Shown here one piece after another: positions 31,070-40,121 of a stretch of 64,000 nucleotides of DNA. The notes beneath the pieces were generated by a model that was not told the DNA's origin, ran no database searches, and saw only the letters and a list, made by a program, of their open reading frames with translations. The translations under genes were made by a program, and so were the position numbers. The stretch comes from Acidipropionibacterium virtanenii (GTDB lineage Bacteria; Actinomycetota; Actinomycetes; Propionibacteriales; Propionibacteriaceae), in contig NZ_CP025198.1 of the NCBI RefSeq assembly GCF_003325455.1, positions 1,922,001-1,986,000 of the forward strand, read 5' to 3'. Numbering within the stretch: position 1 is the stretch's first letter; each line of letters opens with the position of its first letter.

Positions 31070-31621
31070 TCATGTCAGCCTGACCATCCGTTGCATGATG
31101 ATGCCGCCCAGCGAGTTGTCGGTGGAGTCGTTGTCGACCTCGAAGCCGTGTCTGCGGAAGAAGGAGATCGCCCGCCGGTTGTCCTGGAAGACCCACACGT
31201 AGGCCGCCGAACTGCCCAGGGCCTCGTCGATGAGGGCGTCGGAGGCCCCGCAGGTGCGGGCCTCCGGCAGGACATGGAGGGTCGACAGCTCCAGGGGGGT
31301 CGGAGCGTCGCTGGCATTGCTGATCTGGGTCAGTGCCACACCGACGATCTTCATGTCGAGACGGTCCGACAGGACCCAGAACTGCCCTCCGGCGTCCATG
31401 AGTTCATTCCACTGCTCGATCGTGGTGTGCACGGTGTCCGGCCCGGTGAGAGCCTCGAGAGCATCATCGGGGATCACCCCCCTGCCGATCTCGCGCAGGC
31501 AGACGGCCTGCACGGCCGCCGCCTGAGGAAGATCCTGCCGGCGCGCCGGCTTGACGACGAACCGGCCCGGCCCCTGCTCCACCGTTGCGCTCGACTCACC
31601 TGCTCTGCTCGACGTTCCCAT
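31070..31621 (-). CDS. GNAT family N-acetyltransferase
   Basis: The 183-residue protein has the GNAT core: ELSTLHVLPEARTCGASDALIDEAL carries the acetyl-CoA pyrophosphate loop (RTCGAS, position about 128-133), followed by VWVFQDNRRAISFFRRHGF, the typical last helix and strand. The acceptor is unknown. ATG 31621 sits 6 nt behind TAGGCT without a ribosome-binding site. It lies immediately downstream of the principal sigma factor gene on the same strand but appears to have its own promoter in that 40-nt gap. Confidence 0.85.
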   Translation of the reverse strand: MGTSSRAGESSATVEQGPGRFVVKPARRQDLPQAAAVQAVCLREIGRGVIPDDALEALTGPDTVHTTIEQWNELMDAGGQFWVLSDRLDMKIVGVALTQISNASDAPTPLELSTLHVLPEARTCGASDALIDEALGSSAAYVWVFQDNRRAISFFRRHGFEVDNDSTDNSLGGIIMQRMVRLT

Positions 31622-31627
31622 GGGGCG

Positions 31628-31633
31628 AGCCTA
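31628..31633 (-). promoter_or_regulatory. -10 hexamer for a leaderless acetyltransferase mRNA
   Basis: TAGGCT on the minus strand ends 6 nt before ATG 31621. Confidence 0.5.
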
Positions 31634-31661
31634 GCGGGCGGGAGTCCGCCCTGTCCCCCGC

Positions 31662-33065
31662 TCAGTCCAAGTAATCGCGAAGCACCTGGGAGCGACTCGG
31701 GTGGCGCAGCTTCGACATGGTCTTGGACTCGATCTGGCGGATCCGTTCGCGGGTCACGCCGTAGACCTTGCCGATCTCGTCGAGGGTCTTCGGCTGGCCG
31801 TCGGTCAGCCCGAACCGCATCGACACGACTCCGGCCTCGCGTTCCGAGAGGGTGTCCAGGACGTCGTGGAGCTGTTCCTGAAGGAGGGTGAAGTTCACCG
31901 CATCGGCAGGGACGATGGCCTCGGAGTCCTCGATGAGGTCACCGAACTCGGAGTCGCCGTCCTCGCCGAGGGGGGTGTGCAGGGAGATCGGCTCACGACC
32001 GTACTTCTGCACCTCGATGACCTTCTCGGGGGTCATGTCGAGTTCCTTGGCGAGCTCCTCGGGGGTGGGCTCGCGACCGAGATCCTGGAGCATCTGGCGC
32101 TGCACGCGCGCCAGCTTGTTGATGACCTCGACCATGTGCACCGGGATGCGGATGGTGCGCGCCTGATCGGCCATCGCACGGGTGATGGCCTGCTTGATCC
32201 ACCAGGTGGCGTAGGTGGAGAACTTGTAGCCCTTCGTGTAGTCGAACTTCTCGACCGCGCGGATGAGCCCCAGGTTGCCCTCCTGGATGAGATCGAGGAA
32301 GAGCATGCCCCGCCCGGTGTAGCGCTTCGCGAGGCTCACCACCAGACGCAGGTTGGCCTCCAACAGGTGATTCTTGGCGGCCCTGCCGTCCTCGGCGATC
32401 CACTCGTAGTCGTCGCGGTTCCTGGCGGGAACCTTGGCGCCGGGATCGGCCAGCTGCTCGCCGGCGAACAGGCCCGCCTCGATCCGCTTGGCCAGGTCGA
32501 CCTCCTGGGCGGCGTTGAGCAGCGCCACCTTGCCGATCTGCTTGAGGTAGTCCTTCACCGGGTCGGCGGTGGCTCCGGCCACCATGACCTGCTGCTCGGG
32601 CTCGTCGGTGTCGTCGTTGTCGTTGAGCGAGTACCCCTGGGAGTCCTTGTTGATCTCGGCCTCGTCCTTGGCGGCCTGCTTGGGGTCGTAGTCCTTGTCG
32701 TCGACGTCGTCGAGCGACCGCTTCTTGCCGCCGAGGGTCAGCACGACATCATCCCCGTCGCGCTCCACATGCACGTCCACCTGGCCGCTGGCGGCCTCGG
32801 CGACGGTCGCGGTGCGGCGAGAACCGCTCTTGGCCTTGGCCGAGGACTTGCGTGCGGTCGACTTCTTCGCAGTCGATCTGCGCGCCGTGGTCTTCTTGGC
32901 GGCCGTTGTCTTCCGGGAGCCCGACGATGTCGTCGGGGCACTCCCGGTCGAGGACTGTGATCGTGCAGTCGTCGTGACACGGGAACTTGTGGACTTCGTG
33001 GTGGTGGGCTTCGCCTCCTCGTCGGCAGCAGTCATCTTCGTGCTTGACGTGGAACGAGTCGTCAC
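31662..33065 (-). CDS. sigA: Principal RNA polymerase sigma factor (SigA/RpoD/HrdB)
   Basis: This 467-residue group 1 sigma-70 factor recruits RNA polymerase to housekeeping promoters. An N-terminal Ser/Thr/Lys-rich unstructured region covers about 110 residues, followed by an acidic stretch, region 1.2 ([18 protein letters not shown]), region 2 with [17 protein letters not shown] and [16 protein letters not shown], region 3, and region 4 with [23 protein letters not shown] 33065 is preferred because GAGAGGA precedes it. It is divergent from a second sigma-70 gene across 289 nt. Confidence 0.95.
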   Translation of the reverse strand: MTTRSTSSTKMTAADEEAKPTTTKSTSSRVTTTARSQSSTGSAPTTSSGSRKTTAAKKTTARRSTAKKSTARKSSAKAKSGSRRTATVAEAASGQVDVHVERDGDDVVLTLGGKKRSLDDVDDKDYDPKQAAKDEAEINKDSQGYSLNDNDDTDEPEQQVMVAGATADPVKDYLKQIGKVALLNAAQEVDLAKRIEAGLFAGEQLADPGAKVPARNRDDYEWIAEDGRAAKNHLLEANLRLVVSLAKRYTGRGMLFLDLIQEGNLGLIRAVEKFDYTKGYKFSTYATWWIKQAITRAMADQARTIRIPVHMVEVINKLARVQRQMLQDLGREPTPEELAKELDMTPEKVIEVQKYGREPISLHTPLGEDGDSEFGDLIEDSEAIVPADAVNFTLLQEQLHDVLDTLSEREAGVVSMRFGLTDGQPKTLDEIGKVYGVTRERIRQIESKTMSKLRHPSRSQVLRDYLD

Positions 33066-33354
33066 GGGGATCCTCTCAACAGGGCAGAAAACCTGTGCAA
33101 TGGCAGACGACAGCCGGGAGCCGTCAAGAGCCGCGTCCCATTGTGACACCCGCCTGCCTCCGGCACAAACCGTCACCCCACCCGGCCCCTGAGATTCCGC
33201 TGCTCCGCCGGGACCAAGCCCACCACCCCGGGGTACGACCACGGTCTGATGATGGTTCCCGGCAGCGCCACCAGAGGCGTCGATGGCCCGTTCGGGAATG
33301 ACAACAGGCCCGTTTGACGTTGTGATGGTGTCCTACGTTGAAAGGCGGGAACAC
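33066..33354. promoter_or_regulatory. Divergent promoter region of the two sigma-70 genes
   Basis: This 289-nt non-coding stretch must hold the promoters of both genes. TTGACG at 33314-33319 is a -35-like hexamer and TACGTT at 33334-33339 a -10-like one, but their 14-nt spacing is too short for a confident call. No operator palindrome was found. Confidence 0.4.
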
Positions 33355-34293
33355 ATGGACACCAAGTCACGAGTTCGTACCACCGACGGGATCGATGGCA
33401 AGGACGCGGTTGGTCTGTATCTGGAGGGCATCGCCAAGACCCCCCTCCTGAACGCCGCCCAGGAAGTCGCCCTGTCTCAGCGGATCGAAGCCGGGGTCTT
33501 CGCCCGGGCGGTTCTCAACGGCGACGCCGAGTCCGGCAGCGGAGCCACGCGAGCCGAGCTGGAGGAGGTCGCCGACGACGGGGACGAGGCGATGGCCCAC
33601 TTCGTGCGCGCCAACCTGCGTCTGGTCGTCTCGGTCGCACGCAAGTACGGACGCTCCCAGATGCCGCTGCTCGACCTGGTGCAGGAGGGCAACACCGGGC
33701 TCATCCGCGCTGTCGAGAAGTTCGACTACGCCAAGGGATACAAGTTCTCCACCTACGCCACCTGGTGGGTCCGCCAGGCCATCAGCCGTGGCATCGCCCA
33801 GCAGGGCCGTATCGTCCGTCTGCCGGTGCATGTCGCCGAGCAGGTCAACCAGGTCTCGGCGGCACGCCGCAATCTGGAGCGTCATCTGGGCCGCGAGCCC
33901 GAGACCTTCGAGATCGCCGACGAGCTGGGGCTTCCCGAGGAGAGGGTGATCGAACTCATCCGCTTCGGCCGCGACCATGTCAGCCTGGACGCCCCGGTCG
34001 AGGATGACGGCGACACCAGCCTGGGCGACCTCATCGCCCGCGAGACCTCCCCCGGACCCGACGACATCGTCCTGGACGCCGAGGACCGCGGCCGTCTGGA
34101 GGGCCTTCTCGAGGACCTCGACGAGCGCTCCGCGGATGTGGTGCGCCGCCGCTACGGTCTTGTCGACGGCCGTCAGGCCAAGCTCGCCGATATCGGCAAG
34201 GTCTGGGGCATCACCGCCGAGCGGGTGCGCCAGATCGAGCGCGCCGCACTGGCGACGATGCGCGAGGCGAATCAGGCGGTCATGGCCGCCTGA
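33355..34293 (+). CDS. sigB: Group 2 (SigB-like) sigma-70 factor
   Basis: The 312-residue sigma-70 protein lacks the long N-terminal extension of SigA. It has region 1.2 ([19 protein letters not shown]), region 2 ([18 protein letters not shown], then [16 protein letters not shown]), region 3 and region 4 (LADIGKVWGITAERVRQIE). This architecture is that of the nonessential, stress-linked SigB of Mycobacterium and Corynebacterium. ATG 33355 is preceded by AAAGGCGGG. It ends at a convergent terminator with hrpA. Confidence 0.92.
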   Translation: MDTKSRVRTTDGIDGKDAVGLYLEGIAKTPLLNAAQEVALSQRIEAGVFARAVLNGDAESGSGATRAELEEVADDGDEAMAHFVRANLRLVVSVARKYGRSQMPLLDLVQEGNTGLIRAVEKFDYAKGYKFSTYATWWVRQAISRGIAQQGRIVRLPVHVAEQVNQVSAARRNLERHLGREPETFEIADELGLPEERVIELIRFGRDHVSLDAPVEDDGDTSLGDLIARETSPGPDDIVLDAEDRGRLEGLLEDLDERSADVVRRRYGLVDGRQAKLADIGKVWGITAERVRQIERAALATMREANQAVMAA

Positions 34294-34309
34294 CACCTGG
34301 TCCCGAACA

Positions 34310-34347
34310 GATCGCCCCCGGCCCTGCGGCCGGGGGCGATCTTGTGT
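34310..34347. terminator. Bidirectional terminator hairpin
   Basis: A perfect 14-bp stem (34310-34323 with 34328-34341), loop CTGC, then TTGTGTT on the plus strand. It separates sigB from the convergent hrpA. Confidence 0.8.
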
Positions 34348-37300
34348 TCAGGGCCGTGACAGTCGGGCCATGGCGGTCCTGATGCGCTTGGCCGAGACCG
34401 GAACATGGGTGCCGAGCCGCTGGGCGAACAGCTGGATGCGGAACTCCTCGATGAGGAAGCCGATCTCCTCGACGGCCGGGGGCAGGGGGCCCTCGGGCTG
34501 GTCCCCGCACAGTTCGTCGTAGGCGTCCAGGAGTGGATCGAGCTCTGCGGCGCCCCGGTCGTCGCGGCCCGGACTGGTGCGCAGCCCCTCGACCCTCACG
34601 CTGATCCCCTGGAGCCATCGCACCATCCGGAAGTACCAGGGGTCGGGGGTGGCGGAGATGAAGTTGAGGAAGACCAGGTCCTCGATCTGGCGGGTCATGT
34701 CGGTCCGGGCCGGTCCCTGCGGCAGTCGGGCCAGACTCGCCCGGGCGGTGCCGGCGGCGGTGAGGATCTCCCCTGCCGCGGCCACCACCCGTGCCATGGT
34801 CTCCGCAGCCTCCTGGCGGACCCCCAGGGCCAGCGCATCGAAGGCGTTCTCATCGCGCACTCCCGACAGGTCGCCGGCGATCCGTCCGGCCACGGAGGCG
34901 ACCGCCTTGCGCCTCGAGTCGGCCAGCAGGGCCGGAACGCTCGGATAGGGGGAGGACGACAACGCCAGTTTGGTGCGGTTGGACAGGTGGGCGACCGTCC
35001 AGTTGGTGGGATCGGGCAGGTTGATCAGGAGCAGCCGCACCACGCCGCCGGCGTGGCTGCGGGTCTGGGCGGTCACCGAGTCGCGCACCGCGGTGCCCAC
35101 GGCGTCGCCCTCGTCGACCAGGCTGGGGTGGCCGACGGCGTCAGCCCCGCTGCGCCGCAACGACACCTCGCGAGGAATCGTCCCGAAGACCCAGCTGGTG
35201 GCGCCATGGATCTGCTCCTCCCCGGCGGCGCGGGTCAGCGACGCCGACACCTTCGGGGCCAGACCGGTGCGCAGTCCGGCGAGGTCCTCGGAGTGGGCCA
35301 GCGGGGCGGAGTCGGGACGGGGCGGTTTCTTCGGGCCGGCGGGGCGGCTGCGGCCCTCGGCATCGACGATGTCGAAGCCGACCCTCAGGTGGGCGGGCAC
35401 CGCGTCGGGACGCCACTCCCCCGGCTCCACGACCACCCCGGTCAGGGACCGCAGGGCCCGTCCGAGCTCGACGCAGAAGTCGGCTGACAGGTCGGCGTCG
35501 TGACTCTCGAGCCAGGTGAGGGCCTCCCGGGCCCTGTCGGGGGCGGGCACCAGCCGGGTGCGCAGCCGCTTGGGCAGGTTGCGTATGAGCTCGGTGGCCA
35601 GTTCGGTGCGCAGCCCGGGGACCTGCCAGCTGAACGGCTCGGCGGGGACCTGGTTGAGCAGGGCCAGCGGGATCGTCACGGTGACGCCGTCATGGCCGGA
35701 GCCCGGATCGAAGACGTAGCGCACCGGGAGTTCGAGCCCGGCCACCGTCCAGGTGTCGGGGAAGTCGTCGCGGCGCACCGCGTCCGGATCGACGAGGTCG
35801 TCGACCGACAGATCCAGCTGGTGGCGGTCGTCGACCCGTCGCCACCAGGCGTCGAAGTGGTTCGCCGAGACGATGTCGGCGGGGATGCGTCGATCGTAGA
35901 ACTCGTAGAGGGCGTCGTCATCGGCCACCAGGCCGCGCCGGCGGGTGCGCTCCTCGAGCTCCTCGGCCTCGGCCCGGGTGCGGTCGTTGTGGGTGAGGAA
36001 GCCATGGCGGGATCGCCAGTCGCGCTCCACCAGCGCCGACCGGATGAAGATCTCGCGCGCGGTGACCGGATCGATGCGGGCGTAGTTGACCTGGTGGTCG
36101 GCCCAGATCGGCACCCCGTAGAGGGTGGCCCTCTCGGTGGCCACGACCGAGGCGGTGGAGGTGGCCCAGTGCGGCTCGGAGTACTGGCGCTTGAGCAGGT
36201 GGGCCCCGACCTCCTCGACCCATTCGGGCCGGATCGCGGCGACGGTGCGGGCCCACAGCCTGCTGGTCTCCACCAGTTCGACGGCCATCACCAGGTCGGG
36301 CGGGTGAGAGGCCAGGACGGATCCGGGGTTGATGGCGAACCTCGCCCCTCGGGCGCCCAGGTACTCGCGGGGCCCGGGACGGCGTCGGCGACCGCTGCGG
36401 TGATCGGCCCGCTCACGCACCTCGGCCAGTCCGATGTGGGAGAGCAGGCCCGACAGCAGCGCGATCAGGATGCGGTCGGGAGGCGCGTCATCGGTGTTGC
36501 GCTCGAGTTTCAGATCCCGGCAGACCTGTTTGAGCTGGGTGTGCAGGTCCTGCCATTCGCGGACGCGTATGAAGTTGATGTACTCGCGGCGGCACATCCT
36601 GCGCAGGGCCGACCCGCTGAGCTCCTTGCGACGGTGCCGCAGGTAGATCCAGAGCCGGAGGGCGGCGAGGACGTCGCCGCCCTCGTCGATGCCGTCGCGC
36701 CGCCCGCCGTGCACGTCGTCGTCCTGGCCTTCTGCCTCGCCCAGGGCGGTGCGCAGCGCACCGTCGGTGCGGAATCGGGCGTGGAAGGAGTCGGCCTCGG
36801 CCCGCTTCTCGGCGGGCCGTTCGCGCACGTCGGGGATGGACAGGGCTGCGACGATCACCAGCACCTCCCGCAGGCTGTGCTGACGGGCGCCCTCCAGAAT
36901 CATCCGGCCCATTCTGGGATCGATCGGCATCGCGGCCAGCTGGTGGCCGGTGCGGGTCAGGCGCGGCGCATCGCGGTGGCCGGGCTTCAGTGCCCCGAGT
37001 TCGTCGAGCAGCCGGATGCCGTCGGAGATCTGGGAGTGGTCGGGGGGTTCGACGAAGGGGAAGCTGGTGATGGCGCCCAGCCGGGCCTGGGCCATCTGGA
37101 GGATGACGGCGGCGAGATTGGTGCGCAGGATCTCGGGTTCGGTGAACTCGGGGCGGGCCTCGAAGTCGGCCTGCGAGTACAGCCTGATGCAGATGCCCGG
37201 GGCGACGCGGCCGCAGCGTCCGGCCCGCTGGTCGGCGGAGGCCCGGGAGACCGGTTCGATGGGCAGCCGCTGCACCTTGGTGCGCACCGAGTACCGGGAG

Positions 37301-38277
37301 ATCCGCGCGGTGCCGGGGTCGATGACGTAGCGGATGCCGGGGACGGTCAGCGAGGTCTCGGCGACGTTGGTGGCCAGCACGATGCGCCGGCCGGTGTGCC
37401 GGGTGAAGACGCGGTGCTGCTCGGCTGCCGACAACCGGGCGAACAGCGGTCTTACCTCGGTGTCGCGCAGCCTCAGGTCTGCCAGGGCGTCGGCGGTGTC
37501 GCGGATCTCCCGCTCCCCGGCGAGGAAGACGAGAATGTCGCCCAGCCCCTCGCGGGCCAGTTCCTGGACGGCCCGGCAGATGCCGGTGGTCTGGTCGACC
37601 GGATCGGCTGACACCGCGATGCTGTCGTCGTCCGGATCGAGGTCGGCGGCGGGGTCCAGGGGCCGGTAGCGGACCTCGACGGGGAAGGTGCGCCCGGAGA
37701 CCTCGATGATCGGGGCGTCGTCGAAATGGGCCGAGAAGCGCGCGGTGTCGATGGTCGCCGAGGTGATGATGACCTTGAGATCGGGACGCCTCGGCAGCAG
37801 CTGCTTGAGGTAGCCGAGCAGGAAGTCGATGTTGAGGCTGCGCTCGTGGGCCTCGTCGATGATGATCGTGTCGTGGGCGCGCAGGTCCCGGTCGTGGGAG
37901 ATCTCGGCGAGCAGGACGCCGTCGGTCATCACGGTCAGCGCCGTCTCGCGGCCGGCACGCCGGGTGAAGCGAACCTGGAACCCGACCTGATCGCCGACCT
38001 CCACGCCCATCTCCTCGGCGATGCGGTCGGCGACACTGCGCGCAGCGATGCGTCGGGGCTGGGTGTGCGCGATGTGCCTGCGCCCCAGGGCCAGGCAGAT
38101 CTTGGGCAGCTGGGTGGTCTTGCCCGAACCGGTCTCCCCTGCCACCACGATCACCTGGTGGTCGGCGATGAGGCCGGCGATCTCGTCGGCGTGGGCGGCG
38201 ATGGGCAGGTCGGGATCGAATCGGACGGTGCCGCCCTGGGGCAGTTCACCCTCCAGATGTGACGCGTGTGCTGGCAT
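34348..38277 (-). CDS. hrpA: ATP-dependent RNA helicase HrpA (DEAH box)
   Basis: The 1309-residue superfamily 2 helicase has Walker A GETGSGKTTQLPK near 48-60, DEAH in IIIDEAHERSLN, SAT in ITSATIDT, and motif VI with QRAGRCGRVAPG. A winged-helix/HA2 region follows, then a long DUF3418 C-terminal domain, which is the HrpA hallmark. Roles proposed for HrpA include mRNA processing and ribosome rescue. ATG 38277 follows TAAGCT by 9 nt, so the leader would be only a few bases. It stands alone, between sigB and the DUF1707 gene. Confidence 0.94.
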   Translation of the reverse strand: MPAHASHLEGELPQGGTVRFDPDLPIAAHADEIAGLIADHQVIVVAGETGSGKTTQLPKICLALGRRHIAHTQPRRIAARSVADRIAEEMGVEVGDQVGFQVRFTRRAGRETALTVMTDGVLLAEISHDRDLRAHDTIIIDEAHERSLNIDFLLGYLKQLLPRRPDLKVIITSATIDTARFSAHFDDAPIIEVSGRTFPVEVRYRPLDPAADLDPDDDSIAVSADPVDQTTGICRAVQELAREGLGDILVFLAGEREIRDTADALADLRLRDTEVRPLFARLSAAEQHRVFTRHTGRRIVLATNVAETSLTVPGIRYVIDPGTARISRYSVRTKVQRLPIEPVSRASADQRAGRCGRVAPGICIRLYSQADFEARPEFTEPEILRTNLAAVILQMAQARLGAITSFPFVEPPDHSQISDGIRLLDELGALKPGHRDAPRLTRTGHQLAAMPIDPRMGRMILEGARQHSLREVLVIVAALSIPDVRERPAEKRAEADSFHARFRTDGALRTALGEAEGQDDDVHGGRRDGIDEGGDVLAALRLWIYLRHRRKELSGSALRRMCRREYINFIRVREWQDLHTQLKQVCRDLKLERNTDDAPPDRILIALLSGLLSHIGLAEVRERADHRSGRRRRPGPREYLGARGARFAINPGSVLASHPPDLVMAVELVETSRLWARTVAAIRPEWVEEVGAHLLKRQYSEPHWATSTASVVATERATLYGVPIWADHQVNYARIDPVTAREIFIRSALVERDWRSRHGFLTHNDRTRAEAEELEERTRRRGLVADDDALYEFYDRRIPADIVSANHFDAWWRRVDDRHQLDLSVDDLVDPDAVRRDDFPDTWTVAGLELPVRYVFDPGSGHDGVTVTIPLALLNQVPAEPFSWQVPGLRTELATELIRNLPKRLRTRLVPAPDRAREALTWLESHDADLSADFCVELGRALRSLTGVVVEPGEWRPDAVPAHLRVGFDIVDAEGRSRPAGPKKPPRPDSAPLAHSEDLAGLRTGLAPKVSASLTRAAGEEQIHGATSWVFGTIPREVSLRRSGADAVGHPSLVDEGDAVGTAVRDSVTAQTRSHAGGVVRLLLINLPDPTNWTVAHLSNRTKLALSSSPYPSVPALLADSRRKAVASVAGRIAGDLSGVRDENAFDALALGVRQEAAETMARVVAAAGEILTAAGTARASLARLPQGPARTDMTRQIEDLVFLNFISATPDPWYFRMVRWLQGISVRVEGLRTSPGRDDRGAAELDPLLDAYDELCGDQPEGPLPPAVEEIGFLIEEFRIQLFAQRLGTHVPVSAKRIRTAMARLSRP

Positions 38278-38289
38278 GACCGGCCCAGC

Positions 38290-38949
38290 TTACCTGCCGA
38301 GTCGTCGCTGCCTGCGCTCCTCGTGACGCTGATGCCGCCGTTCCTGGTCGCTGTACCATTCCTCGGCGTCGGGCCCGTAGATCCCCAGGCCGCCCATCAG
38401 CACTATGCCGTTCAGCTCCAGGACCGGCCCGGTGCGCGAGGCCCGCAGCCCCTTGGTGTCGACCCCTCCCATGACGGGCACCAGATGGTTGACGACGCGG
38501 ACGCCTTCGGGCACCTTGATGGCGGCTCCCCCCATCACCAGGGCGCAGCTGACCCGCACCGTGCCCTCGGCCGGCCAGATGCTGTCCCGCAGGTCGAGTT
38601 CGAGGCCGCCGCACAGGGCGTAGGCCCCGACCCTGGAGGGGGCGATCCAGTCCCCCTGGCGGCTCGCACCGCTGAAGACGGCGATCATGTTCTCCCGGCG
38701 TCCGACGCCGGAGTCCGAGACTCGCACAGCCGGCGGCGCCGACTCGAGGGGATGGTCGCGCAGCTGCTCGGGCAGGTCTGTCACCAGGGGGTCGAGTTCG
38801 TCGCGGAACTTCGCGGAGACGGCTCGGTCGCTGCGTTCCTGGTACTCGGCGTCCTGGAGATATCCGGCGGCGTAGGCGTCGCCGAGCCGGGACACTGTGG
38901 CGTCCCGGTCGGCGAAGCCGGCGCGGACCCTGGGCAGATCGGCGGTCAC
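38290..38949 (-). CDS. DUF1707 and LiaF-like domain protein (envelope stress sensor-like)
   Basis: The 219-residue protein has an N-terminal DUF1707 domain (VRAGFADRDATVSRLGDAYAAGYL, residues about 7-58) and a C-terminal beta-helical LiaF/YvqF-type region with repeating glycine turns (VMGGAAIKVPEG, VMGGVDTKG, LMGGLGIYGP), ending in a basic tail. No transmembrane helix is apparent, unlike many family members. A role in sensing or modulating cell-envelope stress is inferred from the C-terminal domain. GTG 38949 is chosen because TAGGCT lies 6 nt upstream; GTG 38955 is an alternative. Confidence 0.8.
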   Translation of the reverse strand: MTADLPRVRAGFADRDATVSRLGDAYAAGYLQDAEYQERSDRAVSAKFRDELDPLVTDLPEQLRDHPLESAPPAVRVSDSGVGRRENMIAVFSGASRQGDWIAPSRVGAYALCGGLELDLRDSIWPAEGTVRVSCALVMGGAAIKVPEGVRVVNHLVPVMGGVDTKGLRASRTGPVLELNGIVLMGGLGIYGPDAEEWYSDQERRHQRHEERRQRRLGR

Positions 38950-38955
38950 TCCCAC

Positions 38956-38961
38956 AGCCTA
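38956..38961 (-). promoter_or_regulatory. -10 hexamer for a leaderless DUF1707 mRNA
   Basis: TAGGCT on the minus strand ends 6 nt before GTG 38949 and sets the start choice. Confidence 0.5.
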
Positions 38962-39014
38962 CGGCCTGCGCGCCTTGCGGCGACAACCTCGCCTGCAGCC
39001 AGGACGGGCGAGGG

Positions 39015-39899
39015 TCAGTGGACCACGGCCAGCGGGGAGCGCGAATGCGCCATGATGCCGCGGATCACTCCCCCGGCGGTCCAGCCCAGGATGGGATGGC
39101 GCTTCATGCCGACGATGAGCAGGTCCACGTCCTCCGAGAGGCCGACCAGCTCGTCGACGGCCTGGCCGCACAGCACCTTGGTCTCCAGGGCGACGTCGGG
39201 GAAGTCGGCGGCCACCGGGTCGACGACTCCCTTGAGGTGGCGCGCATTCTCGGACAGGAAGTGCTCCATCGCGTCATCGGTGAGCTGATACCCGCCGGCG
39301 GCGCCCGGCGGCAGCGGCGGGGCGACGGTGATCACCTCCAGGCCGGCACCGTGGCGGGTCGCCTCCTCGAAACCGAAGCGCAGAGCCGCGGTGCCGGTGC
39401 TCTGGGGCCCCACGGCGACCGCGATCCTCTTCTTGTCCCCGACAGGCTGAGGGGTTGATGCCCTGGAGATGACGACCACCGGGCAGGCCGACATGCCCGA
39501 GACCGCGACCGAGGTGGAGCCGACGAACATCCGCTCCAGGCCGCTGGCGGCGCGCCTGCCGACGACGATGAGATCGGCCTGGCGGCTGCGGTCGGCCAGA
39601 ACGGCGGCCGGGTTGCCGAGCACCACCTGTCCACGGACCCGGTCCGCGGGGCAGCCGGCGTCGATGGCCTCCTTGCGGGCGTCCTCGACGACGACCTGGC
39701 CGGCCTCCTGGAGGGCGCTGGGATCGTAGACCACTCCCCAGGCACCGGCCACCGCCGCGTCGTCGACGGCGTGCAGCAGGAGCAGGTCGGCGTCGAGTGT
39801 GACGGCGTGGCCCGCGGCATATCTGGCGGCGCGCAGCCCGTCCTCGGATCCGTCTACTCCCGATATGACCAGATGCGGGCGATTGGTTTCAGTGGACAT
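39015..39899 (-). CDS. Universal stress protein, tandem UspA domains
   Basis: The 294-residue protein has two UspA folds (about 7-148 and 157-294). The first keeps the ATP-binding pattern VGRRAASGLERMFVGSTS (G-x2-G-x9-G-S/T type). The second has GMKRHPILGWTAGGVIRGI, with the same spacing less well kept. Actinobacterial relatives respond to hypoxia, stationary phase or dormancy signals. ATG 39899 follows GAGGAGGA. A perfect TGTGA-N6-TCACA site lies 183-198 nt upstream. Confidence 0.92.
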   Translation of the reverse strand: MSTETNRPHLVISGVDGSEDGLRAARYAAGHAVTLDADLLLLHAVDDAAVAGAWGVVYDPSALQEAGQVVVEDARKEAIDAGCPADRVRGQVVLGNPAAVLADRSRQADLIVVGRRAASGLERMFVGSTSVAVSGMSACPVVVISRASTPQPVGDKKRIAVAVGPQSTGTAALRFGFEEATRHGAGLEVITVAPPLPPGAAGGYQLTDDAMEHFLSENARHLKGVVDPVAADFPDVALETKVLCGQAVDELVGLSEDVDLLIVGMKRHPILGWTAGGVIRGIMAHSRSPLAVVH

Positions 39900-40121
39900 G
39901 TCCGTCCTCCTCGTTCCGATCGATTCCGGCGGCCCCGTCGGTTCTGAGGGACCGCCCGCTCAACACGGCGATGGCTCTGGCGTCCATTGCCATCCCCCTG
40001 TCGTCGCGTACTCCGATTCTCTCACTGTTGACCGGCTCCGCGCTGGAGCGACGGACCGGCCGGATGCCGGAACAGCCCGGATGTGATCGATCTCACACCC
40101 TCTGGCCGGCGTGGAGGAGGA
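39900..40121 (-). promoter_or_regulatory. Leader region of the universal stress protein gene with a CRP-like site
   Basis: This 222-nt intergenic stretch contains a perfect CRP/GlxR-type half-site pair, TGTGATCGATCTCACA, at 40082-40097. The rest shows no clear -35/-10 pair and no gene. Confidence 0.45.

Noticed and set aside
31113-31140. Second RecA-NDp-like TTGTCGGTG
   Set aside because: It lies inside the acetyltransferase coding sequence, and no TANNNT follows at 8 nt.
33314-33339. TTGACG / TACGTT as the sigB promoter
   Set aside because: The spacing is 14 nt, too short for a confident sigma-A promoter; it is noted only in the region entry.
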